NCBI RefSeq assembly: GCF_036885195.1
Contig: NZ_CP133656.1
Location: 992,001-1,056,000 of the forward strand
Direction: 5' to 3'
Length of the DNA: 64,000 bases
Source of the DNA: Pectobacterium cacticida
GTDB taxonomy: Bacteria; Pseudomonadota; Gammaproteobacteria; Enterobacterales; Enterobacteriaceae
The notes beneath the pieces are model-generated. The model searched no databases and was not told the origin of the DNA. It saw nothing but the letters and a program-made list of their open reading frames with translations. Of this stretch, positions 45,634 through 54,951 are shown in pieces; the stretch's first letter is position 1; every line of letters starts with the position of its first letter. Made by a program: the position numbers and the translations under genes.

Positions 45634-48327
45634 TTACTCATCTTGTTGGCTACCTTGCTGCCCTTTAGGCTCTCTTGGGGATAGTAATGCATTGACAAAT
45701 CTATCTATTTCACGAAGGCTAGCCTCTATCTGTTCACTATCACGCGCGATGATATGCTGTTCAAGTTGTTCACACTGCTGCTTACCGGGGTGAAGATTCA
45801 GCATAGCAAACACGCCTTTCAGCCGATGTGCCGTCTGCGAAAGTGACGGGAAATCGCCTGCTGTCGCTTCAGTATACAGCCTCTTTAAATCATCTGGTAC
45901 TGTCTCCACGAACAGCGAGTAATAGTCGCTTGATGCCAATTGTGTTGCATAAAATTCGACATCATCCCGTCCTCTTTCCTGTAGCGTATCGGGAGAGGTT
46001 TCCAGTTGTAACTCGATCAGCTGAAGTAATGCCTCCAAAAGGAGGTGGCTGATATTATAATTCACCCTTAAACGGCGCGGGCCCACTGGCGTTATTGCGT
46101 CATCGTCATGACTTAATAGCAGCGTGTATTCGGCCTTATTCTGTGGGTCGTCAGTAATATATATATCGGCTTTCTGGTTCACCTGGCGTTCATCGCTAAC
46201 CAGATAGTTAGCCCCCCAGCCGATTAACATATTGCCGACAATATGCTGTACTTCTTCAGACGTAATATCCAATAGGATAGTCATACCATCCAACAGCTTT
46301 TCTTCTTCAACAGGGCGCGCTTCCGGTTCTAGTTTTAGCGTTAAAATATAATGTGTACCTAACCCTGGTTTACTGTTAATGGTTAAGTTACCCCCCAGTT
46401 TATTACAGAGCTGATTACACAAAAATAAGGTCAATCCTGAATTTCGCTTGAAACGATCGGATGCGGTGGGGTGGAGAAAAGGATGTTGGATATTTTCCTG
46501 TTCTTTGTCTGAAATATTGGTTCCCGTATCGCTGATTTGGATAATCAGCGTGTCCGGCTGATTTTCTTTTCTATCTACCGACACCGTAATCTTGCCGTAA
46601 TCTGTATTGGTCACCGAATAATTCAGCAGCAGCGCCAGTGTTTTTTTCAGCAGTTCGGCGTCACCCCGGTATGTTTGGTTACTCTCCAGATGGTAATGAT
46701 GAAATAAAGCCAATCCCTTCTGTCGCAATCGTGGTAGCAATTCAAGCAGAACGGCATCCATTAACGCCCGCGGCGAGAAACTTTCAGTGACGGCATGCCA
46801 TTCCTGCGCTTCCAATTTTTCATGCAGGGCGATATTTTCCAGTAGCTCGATAGCACAATGGATATCCGCCGTTAGCTGATGAAGTATTGCCGTCTGTTCG
46901 GTTTCCGTCTCGCAGTGGTGTAATGTGTCAATATGCTGTTGCAGCGTGTTCAGCGGCTGAGTGCATTCGCTGAGTAGGTTCTGGAATAAGCATTTTCGGG
47001 CATGAATATTCTTTTCATACTCCCGCTGAGCCAGCAGTAATTGCCGCTGTACCTGAATCTCTTTGTCCTGTTCACGCAACAGGAATAGGCAATACTCCGG
47101 CGCATGCTGACTATGTATTAGGCGGATTTCATACATTTCGTTATTAATTGTGACCTGAATAACGCCTTGATGCTCGTCTGCCATATTAGCGATTTTTTGC
47201 AGGCTAAGGTGCGGGAGCAGGCGTTCTACGCGCTCATTTTGTATGACGACTTTATTGCTACTGAAATCATAAACCAGTACCCCCATCGGAATTTTGCTGG
47301 TGGTTTCGCGGTAAATATCCAGTTCCTTTTCCAATTGGGGCGCGGCCGTTTCGCTAGGCTGTGCATATTTACGGCGGAAAAGATAAAAGCCAGCAATGGA
47401 TAAACTCAGTAGCATCAGGTTCAATAACAGAAACCAGACATTATTACGCAGAGAATCGATAACCAGGCTTCTGACGGGCATCTGAAAGACGATTTTTAGC
47501 GGCGCATTAACGAGCGTAGCGGAAATGTCGATATTATCACCGCGAAGCTCCACGCTGGCCACGTCCTCACCAGTGTTGTTGCTATCCTGGCTGCTGGCAG
47601 CCGGTGTATCCGGCTTTAGCATCAGACGCTCGCGCGGGAGCGAATTTGGAATGAGATCGTTAATCGGCAGATCGAAAGCAAGAATCGTTGCCAGATGGCC
47701 AGGCTGATTGAATGTAGTGAGGAGTGTAAAATAGTAGTCGTTATAAAATCGCAACTTACGCAGTGGCGAAAAACTCTCGCGCTCGTCTAGTATATTTGCC
47801 TGTTGCAACATTTCTGTCCGCCGAGACTCGGCGATAACCGTAATATAATTGCCCCGAAACTGAGAATAAATATCTTTCAGCGTCTGAGTAGAAATCATGG
47901 TGAGGCTGTTATCGATACCGTTCAGGTAATACATGGAATAGACGTTATTTTCAGCCCCCCAAAGCACATCAAGATAGCGCGAGATTCGATAAGCCGACGC
48001 CAATGTCTCTTTATTATGCTGTCCAAAAATCAGCGCGTCTGTTTTTTGACCATTCTTTTCTACGTAAAAAACATTCGGCATTAAATTAATGGCAGTCGTG
48101 CTCGCCGCTTGGGCGTCAACCGCAGGGGTGCTGTTCAGTTTGCCATATATTTGATAGGTAAAAAAACGATAGGTATCGATACGTTTTTGTATACCTTGAG
48201 CAATGGTGGTTAACGTCTTTTTCCTCTCAGCCAACACGTCGTTGATGTAGCTATAACCAAACGTGGCGGTAAGCAGGAGAGACAATATCGTAACGAGAGA
48301 AAAATAACGCAGTGTCATGGCTGGCAT
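45634..48327 (-). CDS. rcsD: RcsD, histidine phosphotransfer protein of the Rcs system
   Basis: From ATG 48327 the protein has 897 residues (E. coli 890); AGGAG lies nine bases upstream, and the longer frame to 48435 overlaps the transporter gene. A membrane helix (MTLRYFSLVTILSLLLTATF), a periplasmic domain and a second helix near 310 precede a degenerate kinase-like region. The C-terminal HPt carries the phospho-His in LSQTAHRLKGVFAMLN. It relays phosphate from RcsC to RcsB. It diverges more from E. coli than rcsB does, as expected. An MFS gene ends 16 bases upstream in the same direction, where E. coli has ompC. Confidence 0.94.
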   Translation of the reverse strand: MPAMTLRYFSLVTILSLLLTATFGYSYINDVLAERKKTLTTIAQGIQKRIDTYRFFTYQIYGKLNSTPAVDAQAASTTAINLMPNVFYVEKNGQKTDALIFGQHNKETLASAYRISRYLDVLWGAENNVYSMYYLNGIDNSLTMISTQTLKDIYSQFRGNYITVIAESRRTEMLQQANILDERESFSPLRKLRFYNDYYFTLLTTFNQPGHLATILAFDLPINDLIPNSLPRERLMLKPDTPAASSQDSNNTGEDVASVELRGDNIDISATLVNAPLKIVFQMPVRSLVIDSLRNNVWFLLLNLMLLSLSIAGFYLFRRKYAQPSETAAPQLEKELDIYRETTSKIPMGVLVYDFSSNKVVIQNERVERLLPHLSLQKIANMADEHQGVIQVTINNEMYEIRLIHSQHAPEYCLFLLREQDKEIQVQRQLLLAQREYEKNIHARKCLFQNLLSECTQPLNTLQQHIDTLHHCETETEQTAILHQLTADIHCAIELLENIALHEKLEAQEWHAVTESFSPRALMDAVLLELLPRLRQKGLALFHHYHLESNQTYRGDAELLKKTLALLLNYSVTNTDYGKITVSVDRKENQPDTLIIQISDTGTNISDKEQENIQHPFLHPTASDRFKRNSGLTLFLCNQLCNKLGGNLTINSKPGLGTHYILTLKLEPEARPVEEEKLLDGMTILLDITSEEVQHIVGNMLIGWGANYLVSDERQVNQKADIYITDDPQNKAEYTLLLSHDDDAITPVGPRRLRVNYNISHLLLEALLQLIELQLETSPDTLQERGRDDVEFYATQLASSDYYSLFVETVPDDLKRLYTEATAGDFPSLSQTAHRLKGVFAMLNLHPGKQQCEQLEQHIIARDSEQIEASLREIDRFVNALLSPREPKGQQGSQQDE

Positions 48328-48343
48328 CAACTGACGCTCCTGG

Positions 48344-49513
48344 TTAACGGACAACGGCACGCGCGCTTGCGCTGACGACCAACAGCAGCAGTGCAACAAA
48401 CCCGAATGCGATAGCCAGGTTACTGAGCTGCGCAATAAAACCGAGAAGGGTCGGGCCGATCAGAATACCCGCATAGCCGACGGTCGTGATCGAGGCGATG
48501 GCCTGATTGGGTGACATGCTTTTCTGGTTTCCTGCCGCGCTAAAAAGAATGGGGACGACGTTTGATGCACCCAATCCTACCATCATAAAGCCCAAAATGG
48601 CGATTACGGCATGATCAACGGCAATCGTTAAAAACAGACCGAGCGCGGCGCAGAGGCTGCCTCCGGCCAATATAGCGTAGCGTCCGACACGATTAACGAT
48701 GCGATCGCCATTTAGCCGACCGAGTGTCATTGCGCCGCAAAACGCCGCATAGCCCAGGCCAGCCTGCGCACCGCTCAAGTTACGTTCGACGGTTAAAAAG
48801 AGGGCGCTCCAGTCCAATATGGCACCCTCGGCTAGAAACATGATAAAGCACAGCGAACCGATAAACATCACCCAACCGCGTGGTAGAACAAATAACGGGC
48901 TACCGCTATCCTGATTCGCGGAACGTAGCAGGTGTTTTTGCGCCATCGCCGTGAATATCAACACCAGCGCAACAATCCCCAGTATTGCTTTTAATGGGGA
49001 CAAACCAAGCCATAGCAGGGCGCTGACGCCGCCTGCGCCGACGATCCCCCCAATGCTAAAGAAACCATGAAAGCCGGACATCATTGCCCGACCGCTGGCG
49101 CGTTCTACGATAATGGCCTGAATATTCATCGCGACATCAATCATACCGATAGCAATGCCAAAGAAAAGAAGTGCTAATGCCATTAGCGGCAGCGTTCCGG
49201 CCTGGGTTAACGTCGGCAATATCACACAAAGCAGCGCGCTAGCCAGCAGAATCACGCGACGGCATCCCCACTTGTTGGTGAGGAACCCGGTTAGCGGCAT
49301 CGCGAAGAGAGAGCCAATACCAAGAGAAAGCAATAGCATCCCCAAAGAAGCGTCGCTGATGGTCAGTCGCGTTTTGACAAATGGCACCAGCGGTGCCCAG
49401 GAAGCCATAGCAAAACCCGCGACAAAGAAGACGATGCGCGTTGCTATCCGGGTCTTTTGGCCGGAGATATTCGGGTTCACGAATAACGGGCCGACATTCA
49501 GTGTGCTACTCAT
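48344..49513 (-). CDS. MFS transporter, YbjJ-like
   Basis: 389 residues with about twelve hydrophobic helices. FLTNKWGCRRVILL resembles the MFS loop 2-3 motif, and FHGFFSIGGIVGAGG in the middle is reminiscent of E. coli YbjJ (MHGFYSLGTLAGAG). The substrate is unknown; YbjJ-type proteins are poorly characterised. It ends 16 bases before rcsD and could be co-transcribed with it, which would be unusual for the Rcs locus. Its upstream side is the non-coding element at 49.7 kb. Confidence 0.85.
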   Translation of the reverse strand: MSSTLNVGPLFVNPNISGQKTRIATRIVFFVAGFAMASWAPLVPFVKTRLTISDASLGMLLLSLGIGSLFAMPLTGFLTNKWGCRRVILLASALLCVILPTLTQAGTLPLMALALLFFGIAIGMIDVAMNIQAIIVERASGRAMMSGFHGFFSIGGIVGAGGVSALLWLGLSPLKAILGIVALVLIFTAMAQKHLLRSANQDSGSPLFVLPRGWVMFIGSLCFIMFLAEGAILDWSALFLTVERNLSGAQAGLGYAAFCGAMTLGRLNGDRIVNRVGRYAILAGGSLCAALGLFLTIAVDHAVIAILGFMMVGLGASNVVPILFSAAGNQKSMSPNQAIASITTVGYAGILIGPTLLGFIAQLSNLAIAFGFVALLLLVVSASARAVVR

Positions 49514-50070
49514 TCTGGCAAGACTATCCGGTCAATGTCACAAGGGTCTATTTTTACCATAACTCGCTGCTCGAAGGGAAAGAATCCTGGCGCCTCAGTA
49601 AGAGGCGGAGGACTGTATTTAGCAAGGGGGATGTCACAAAAAAATGCCGATGAAACCATCGGCAGAAAAATAGAGGGATAGAGAAATAGAGAATAACAAT
49701 GATGATGAAATAAGATCTTAAAGCGAGCACGGCTCCCCGTTTTGCCGTTTGGTGCGATATCCGTTCATAGCTGAAGTTAAGATTGTAAGAACCTATCCCA
49801 TTAGGCCCGCTTTACTTGCCATTTTCGCCCAGGGCCGTGCTCGAAATCCTCACGTACTCCGTGTACGCTCCGGTTTCTGCGCGCTGTCCGCGACCAAACT
49901 GACGGCGCCAATGACGCCAACTGAAAGAGGCGCTAGGAATAACCGCGTGAGGCAAAAATGTAGTGAGGCGTCTCCCATTAACAGGTGTTAAGCGGCCTTG
50001 CATAACCTCTCACCCGCCCCCGTTTTTTCCCGTATAATCCCTTACTTTACGTTAGGTTTCCGGGGTAAAG
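49514..50070. other. 557-base intergenic region between divergent MFS gene and menF
   Basis: No credible gene is seen. It should contain the menF promoter at the right end, and it holds the inverted-repeat element listed separately. E. coli has unrelated genes on both sides of the equivalent points, so this is a synteny junction. Confidence 0.6.
49725..49990. repeat. putative intergenic repeat element with long inverted arms
   Basis: GAGCACGGC at 49725-49733 is repeated inverted as GCCGTGCTC at 49834-49842, 100 bases apart. To its right come a short palindrome (ACGTAC...GTGTACG near 49851-49868) and GC-rich segments up to about 49990. The composition differs from the AT-rich DNA to its left. 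From memory it resembles non-coding repeats scattered in soft-rot and Serratia genomes, but copy number cannot be judged from one window. Confidence 0.45.
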
Positions 50071-51399
50071 GTGACACGACTTTCCGACTTGCTGCGGCGT
50101 TTGCAGCAGGATTTGCGCGAGCCGCAGCCAGCGTGCGCGGGCTTCAGACAAATCTCGCATTCTTTGACTTTTAGCCTCAGCGAGGTGCCCGAGTTGTTAC
50201 CGTGGCTAGCGGCTCAACGGGTATATCCGCAATTTTATTGGCAGCATCGTCAAGAGCGCGAAGAGACCGTCCTGTGCGGCAAGGTGCGTGAGTTTCGCCA
50301 TATTCAGGACGCAGAAACCTTTCTTATTCAGCTGGCGCGCGATCCCGATGTGCGTATTTGGGGGATGAATGCTTTTAATCAAATGAAAGCTGACAATATC
50401 TCATCGCCAGCGTATCTGTTTTTACCCAGAGTAGAACTGCGATGTCGTGGGAATAGGCTGAGTCTGAGCATTAATCTATTCAGCGAAACCTCATTACAGC
50501 AGGATGCTGCCGATGCCTCGGTATTCATTACCCATCTATTGTCATCCGAGCCATTGCCGCCTTTACATGCTCAGGTTCAGTCCGTAGAGCATCAGCCGTC
50601 GCATCAGGGATGGGTAGACCTTCTTGGGCGGGCGCTACAGGACATCAACGCTGGGTTGATGGAAAAGGTTGTCCTGGCGCGGGCGACGACGTTAACGCTA
50701 ACACAGCCGTTACGGGCTACCACCTTTATGGCCGCCAGCCGCGCGGTGAACCACCATTGTTACCATTTTATGCTGGCGCACGACGCCCACCATGCGTTTC
50801 TCGGTTCTAGCCCGGAGCGGCTTTATCGTCGTCGGGGAGAGGAATTGGCAACGGAGGCGCTGGCAGGCACGGTGGCAGGCGATCGCGATGCGAATAGAGC
50901 TGCTGAATTGGCCGATTGGTTGCTGAACGATCCCAAAAATCAGTGCGAGAATCAGTTGGTTGTCGACGATATTTGCCAACGCTTACAGCCGTTAGCACAG
51001 ACGCTGGATGTGATGCCGCCGGAAATCGTGCGTTTGCGTAAGGTGCAGCATATGCGTCGTACTATTCACGCAACATTACGTACCACATCCGATACGGCGT
51101 GCCTGCATGCATTACAGCCGACGGCGGCAGTTGCCGGTTTGCCTCGGCACGCGGCGCGCCGTTTCATCGAAAAACATGAACCGTTTGAACGCGGCTGGTA
51201 TGCAGGATCTGCAGGTTATCTTTCGCGCCAGCAGACGGAATTCAGCGTGGCGTTGCGCTCGGCTCAAGTGCAGGATCATATTGTGACGCTTTACGCCGGT
51301 GCAGGAATTGTCGCGGGATCTGATCCAGAACAAGAATGGCAGGAGCTGAAAAACAAAGCTGCCGGGCTTAGATCGCTGTTAGACGGTGATATGTCATAG
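50071..51399 (+). CDS. menF: MenF, isochorismate synthase (menaquinone)
   Basis: 442 residues from a GTG at 50071 preceded by GGGGTAAAG (E. coli 431). The chorismate-binding domain contains MEKVVLARATTL with the catalytic lysine, FLGSSPERLYRR, TEALAGTVAGDRDA, and YAGAGIVAGSDPEQEWQE. It converts chorismate to isochorismate, the entry to menaquinone synthesis. It heads menFDHBCE but is separated from menD by 218 bases, more than in E. coli. Confidence 0.95.
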   Translation: MTRLSDLLRRLQQDLREPQPACAGFRQISHSLTFSLSEVPELLPWLAAQRVYPQFYWQHRQEREETVLCGKVREFRHIQDAETFLIQLARDPDVRIWGMNAFNQMKADNISSPAYLFLPRVELRCRGNRLSLSINLFSETSLQQDAADASVFITHLLSSEPLPPLHAQVQSVEHQPSHQGWVDLLGRALQDINAGLMEKVVLARATTLTLTQPLRATTFMAASRAVNHHCYHFMLAHDAHHAFLGSSPERLYRRRGEELATEALAGTVAGDRDANRAAELADWLLNDPKNQCENQLVVDDICQRLQPLAQTLDVMPPEIVRLRKVQHMRRTIHATLRTTSDTACLHALQPTAAVAGLPRHAARRFIEKHEPFERGWYAGSAGYLSRQQTEFSVALRSAQVQDHIVTLYAGAGIVAGSDPEQEWQELKNKAAGLRSLLDGDMS

Positions 51400-51551
51400 T
51401 TTTGTTTTATGTTTGTTGTGCCAAGTACGGGGTTATATCAAAGTCAGTGAGTTTAAAAAAAATATAATGAGTGCGATCGTGGCGTTCGCTAAAGGTCGGC
51501 TTGGTTGCCAACCGTTCGATCATGAATCTTTTGCCTTAATCCATCATTTAC

Positions 51552-51570
51552 CGTGGGCATGAAGCCCACG
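51552..51570 (+). other. hairpin in the menF-menD gap
   Basis: CGTGGGC at 51552-51558 pairs with GCCCACG at 51564-51570 around ATGAA, about 48 bases before menD. The rest of the gap is AT-rich and could hold a second promoter for menDHBCE. No T-run follows the stem. Confidence 0.5.
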
Positions 51571-51617
51571 CAGGGAAATGGCGGGCATAATCTGCAACTT
51601 GAGCCGTTGAGTTCATC

Positions 51618-53300
51618 ATGTCAACAAGTGTATTTAATCGCCGCTGGGCGACATTATTGTTGGAATCGCTGACCCGTCATGGCGTCCATCATGTCTGTAT
51701 CGCGCCGGGTTCTCGTTCAACGCCGCTCACCTTGTCGGCAGCGGATAATCCTGCGCTGATTTGCCACACGCACTTTGACGAACGCGGGTTGGGACATTTG
51801 GCGCTGGGGCTGGCAAAAGCCTCGCGTGAGCCGGTGGCAATTATTGTGACGTCAGGTACGGCTGCCGCAAACCTGTATCCTGCCGTCATCGAAGCCGGGC
51901 TTACCGGCGAACGTTTAGTGATCCTGACGGCTGACCGTCCCCCGGAACTGATTGACTGTGGGGCCAATCAGGCGATTCGTCAGTCGGCGCTTTACGCATC
52001 GCATCCTACTTTGGCGCTGGATTTGCCGCGCCCCACACCTGATATTCCGGCAAGTTGGCTGGTTTCCTCCGTGGATAGCGCCATGGCGCGCTTGACGCAC
52101 GGCGCATTGCACGTCAACTGCCCCTTTGCCGAACCGTTATACGGCGCCGATGATGACATGGCGTATCAGGATTGGCTGATGGCGTTGGGCGACTGGTGGC
52201 ACAGTCGTGAACCCTGGCTGCGTGAAATGCGCCAGAGTACGCTAACGGTGCAGTCAGACTGGTTACAATGGCGGCAAAAGCGCGGCGTTGTTCTTGTCGG
52301 TCGCGTGAGGCCGGAGCAGGGCGCACGTCTCGTCGCGTGGGCTAACACGCTCGGCTGGCCGTTGATTGGCGATGTGCTTTCGCAAAGCGGTCAGCCGCTG
52401 CCTTGTGCAGATATTTGGCTGGCGCATCCGGGGGCGATAGCGTGCTTACGACAGGCGGACATCGTCTTACAGTTTGGCGGGAGCCTCACCGGTAAGCGCG
52501 TGTTGCAATGGCAGGCGCAGTGCCAGCCACAAGAGTTCTGGTTGATTGACGCGTTGCCGGGGCGGCTCGACCCGGCCCACCATCGCGGACGTCGTCTGGT
52601 CGCTGACGTGGGCGAGTGGCTGTCTGCGCACCCGGCGCACCAACAGGCGCCGTGGGCGGATATGTTGGTGGATATGGCCGATAAAACACAGCGGCAGATT
52701 GATACGCATCTGGCTTCCCGCTTTGGTGAGGCGCAACTGGCGCGGCGTATTTCGTCGCTGCTGCCGCCGGATGGACAACTGTTCGTCGGTAATAGCCTTG
52801 TCGTTCGTCTGATCGATGCGTTGGCGCAACTTCCGCCAGGATATCCGGTGTTTGGTAATCGCGGCGCCAGCGGTATTGATGGCCTGATCTCCACGCTGGC
52901 CGGCGTGCAGCGTGCCACGGCAAAACCGACGCTGGGCATCGTCGGCGATCTCTCTGCGCTCTACGATTTGAATGCGCTGGCGCTGCTACGTCAATCTCCC
53001 GCTCCGTTGGTGTTAATTGTCGTGAACAATAACGGTGGTCAAATATTTTCCCTACTGCCGACCCCCGTTGCGCAACGCGACACGTTCTACTGCATGCCGC
53101 AAAATGTGGAGTTTGGCCATGCCGCCGCCATGTTTGGCCTGAATTACGTGCGAGCCACAACCTGGGAAGCCGTAGCGGATGCGGTAGCGACAAGCTGGGT
53201 TGAGGGGGGCGTAACCTTGTTGGAAGCGATCGTTGAACCGCAAGACGGCGCGGAAACGCTCAATGAACTGGTTGCACAGGTGGCGATGTGGCCCTATTAA
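51618..53300 (+). CDS. menD: MenD, SEPHCHC synthase
   Basis: 560 residues (E. coli 556), a thiamine-diphosphate enzyme. The N-terminal domain has IAPGSRSTPLTLSAAD and the ThDP-activating region around HFDERGLGHLALG. The C-terminal ThDP and magnesium motif is GDLSALYDLNALAL...VVNNNGGQIF. It joins isochorismate and 2-oxoglutarate to form SEPHCHC. The end overlaps the predicted GTG start of menH by 13 bases. Confidence 0.97.
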   Translation: MSTSVFNRRWATLLLESLTRHGVHHVCIAPGSRSTPLTLSAADNPALICHTHFDERGLGHLALGLAKASREPVAIIVTSGTAAANLYPAVIEAGLTGERLVILTADRPPELIDCGANQAIRQSALYASHPTLALDLPRPTPDIPASWLVSSVDSAMARLTHGALHVNCPFAEPLYGADDDMAYQDWLMALGDWWHSREPWLREMRQSTLTVQSDWLQWRQKRGVVLVGRVRPEQGARLVAWANTLGWPLIGDVLSQSGQPLPCADIWLAHPGAIACLRQADIVLQFGGSLTGKRVLQWQAQCQPQEFWLIDALPGRLDPAHHRGRRLVADVGEWLSAHPAHQQAPWADMLVDMADKTQRQIDTHLASRFGEAQLARRISSLLPPDGQLFVGNSLVVRLIDALAQLPPGYPVFGNRGASGIDGLISTLAGVQRATAKPTLGIVGDLSALYDLNALALLRQSPAPLVLIVVNNNGGQIFSLLPTPVAQRDTFYCMPQNVEFGHAAAMFGLNYVRATTWEAVADAVATSWVEGGVTLLEAIVEPQDGAETLNELVAQVAMWPY

Positions 53301-54088
53301 ATCTTCATCCGCTGAACTGCCGAAAAGTGATGCCGAGCACGCTATCCCCGATGCAGCCGTGGCTAGTCTGCCTGCATGGTTTATTAGGTAGTGGGGAGGA
53401 CTGGCTGCCAATTTTGCCGTTTTTTCCTGATTGGCCCGTGCTGCTGGTGGATTTACCCGGACACGGCGCGTCACGAACGATTGTCACAACCGATTTTGCC
53501 GCAGTGAATCGTCAACTTAGCGCGACGCTGAGTGAGCAGGGCGTCGAACGTTACTGGCTGCTGGGCTACTCGCTCGGCGGACGTATTGCGATGTATCACG
53601 CCTGCGCGGGCCAGCATGACGGCATGCTGGGGTTACTGGTCGAAGGCGGACACCCTGGTCTGCCAACCGCCGCTCAGCGTGAGGAACGCCGCCGCCATGA
53701 CGCGCGTTGGGCGCAGCGCTTTCGGCAGGAAACGTTACCCATGGTCTTACAGGATTGGTATCGGCAGGCGGTCTTTGCCGATCTGAATGACCAACAACGC
53801 GAGCAGCTTATTACGCATCGGTGTCGGAATCATGGCGCTTCCGTCGCAACTATGCTGGAAGCGACGTCGCTGGGCCAACAGCCCTTTTTAGCCGATGCGC
53901 TTCGGCACCTGTCGCTGCCCTTTATGTATTTATGCGGTGCCAGCGACGTGAAATTTCACACGCTGGCGGCGCACTATGGCCTGCCCGTCGTACGCGTTGC
54001 ACAGGCGGGCCATAATGCTCATCAGGCGAACCCAACGGTCTATGCCGATCGGGTTCGCGCTTTTATTTCGCCTCCCGTTAAGGATTGA
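53288..54088 (+). CDS. menH: MenH, SHCHC synthase (alpha/beta hydrolase)
   Basis: Up to 266 residues from a GTG at 53288 with AGGTGG just upstream; ATG 53330 (252 residues) is the alternative and has a poorer ribosome-binding site. The alpha/beta hydrolase signatures are WLVCLHGLLGSGEDW, the nucleophile serine in GYSLGGRIAMYH, VEGGHPGL, CGASDVKF and the catalytic histidine in AGHNAHQANP. It eliminates pyruvate from SEPHCHC to give SHCHC. It lies between menD and menB as in E. coli. Confidence 0.93.
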   Translation: MALLNLHPLNCRKVMPSTLSPMQPWLVCLHGLLGSGEDWLPILPFFPDWPVLLVDLPGHGASRTIVTTDFAAVNRQLSATLSEQGVERYWLLGYSLGGRIAMYHACAGQHDGMLGLLVEGGHPGLPTAAQREERRRHDARWAQRFRQETLPMVLQDWYRQAVFADLNDQQREQLITHRCRNHGASVATMLEATSLGQQPFLADALRHLSLPFMYLCGASDVKFHTLAAHYGLPVVRVAQAGHNAHQANPTVYADRVRAFISPPVKD

Positions 54089-54093
54089 TAATT

Positions 54094-54951
54094 ATGCTTT
54101 ACCCGAGTGAAGAACAGCTTTACGCACCAATCGAATGGCACGATTGCAGCGGCGACTTTGTCGATATCCTCTACCATAAATCCATTGATGGGATTGCCAA
54201 AATCACCATTAACCGGCCCCAGGTACGTAATGCCTTTCGCCCGCAAACGGTAAAAGAAATGATTCGCGCGCTCGACAATGCGCGTTACGACGATGGCATC
54301 GGGACGATTATTCTGACTGGCGCGGGCGATAAAGCTTTCTGTTCCGGCGGCGATCAGAAGGTTCGCGGTGATTATGGCGGCTACCAGGATGACAGCGGTG
54401 TACACCACCTCAATGTGCTGGATTTCCAGCGCCAGATCCGTACTTGTCCAAAGCCGATTGTCGCTATGGTGGCGGGCTATTCCATCGGTGGTGGACATGT
54501 TTTACACATGATGTGCGATCTGACCATTGCGGCAGATAACGCCATCTTCGGTCAAACTGGCCCCCGCGTCGGTTCCTTTGACGGCGGTTGGGGCGCGTCT
54601 TACATGGCGCGCATCGTCGGTCAGAAGAAAGCGCGTGAAATCTGGTTCCTGTGCCGTCAGTACGATGCGGCGCAAGCGCTGGATATGGGGCTGGTGAACA
54701 CAGTGGTTCCGCTAGACGCCCTGGAAAAAGAGACGGTGCGCTGGTGCCGCGAAATGCTGCAAAATAGCCCGATGGCGCTGCGCTGCCTGAAAGCGGCACT
54801 CAACGCGGACTGCGATGGTCAGGCAGGTTTGCAGGAGTTGGCGGGTAACGCCACCATGCTGTTCTACATGACGGACGAAGGTCAGGAGGGCCGCAACGCC
54901 TTCAATGAAAAACGCCAGCCAGATTTCAGCAAATTCAAACGGAACCCATAA
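54094..54951 (+). CDS. menB: MenB, 1,4-dihydroxy-2-naphthoyl-CoA synthase
   Basis: 285 residues from ATG 54094, the E. coli length; the TTG at 54085 is not needed. This crotonase-fold enzyme has NRPQVRNAFRP, FCSGGDQKVRGDYGGY, GGGHVLHMMCDLTIAAD and GQTGPRVGSFDGGWGA. The C-terminus FSKFKRNP is conserved. It closes the naphthoquinone ring from o-succinylbenzoyl-CoA. Its TAA overlaps the ATG of menC by one base. Confidence 0.98.
   Translation: MLYPSEEQLYAPIEWHDCSGDFVDILYHKSIDGIAKITINRPQVRNAFRPQTVKEMIRALDNARYDDGIGTIILTGAGDKAFCSGGDQKVRGDYGGYQDDSGVHHLNVLDFQRQIRTCPKPIVAMVAGYSIGGGHVLHMMCDLTIAADNAIFGQTGPRVGSFDGGWGASYMARIVGQKKAREIWFLCRQYDAAQALDMGLVNTVVPLDALEKETVRWCREMLQNSPMALRCLKAALNADCDGQAGLQELAGNATMLFYMTDEGQEGRNAFNEKRQPDFSKFKRNP

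Noticed and set aside
52486..53193. 235-codon ORF opposite menD
   Set aside because: Antisense shadow of menD caused by high GC; arginine- and proline-rich with no family resemblance.
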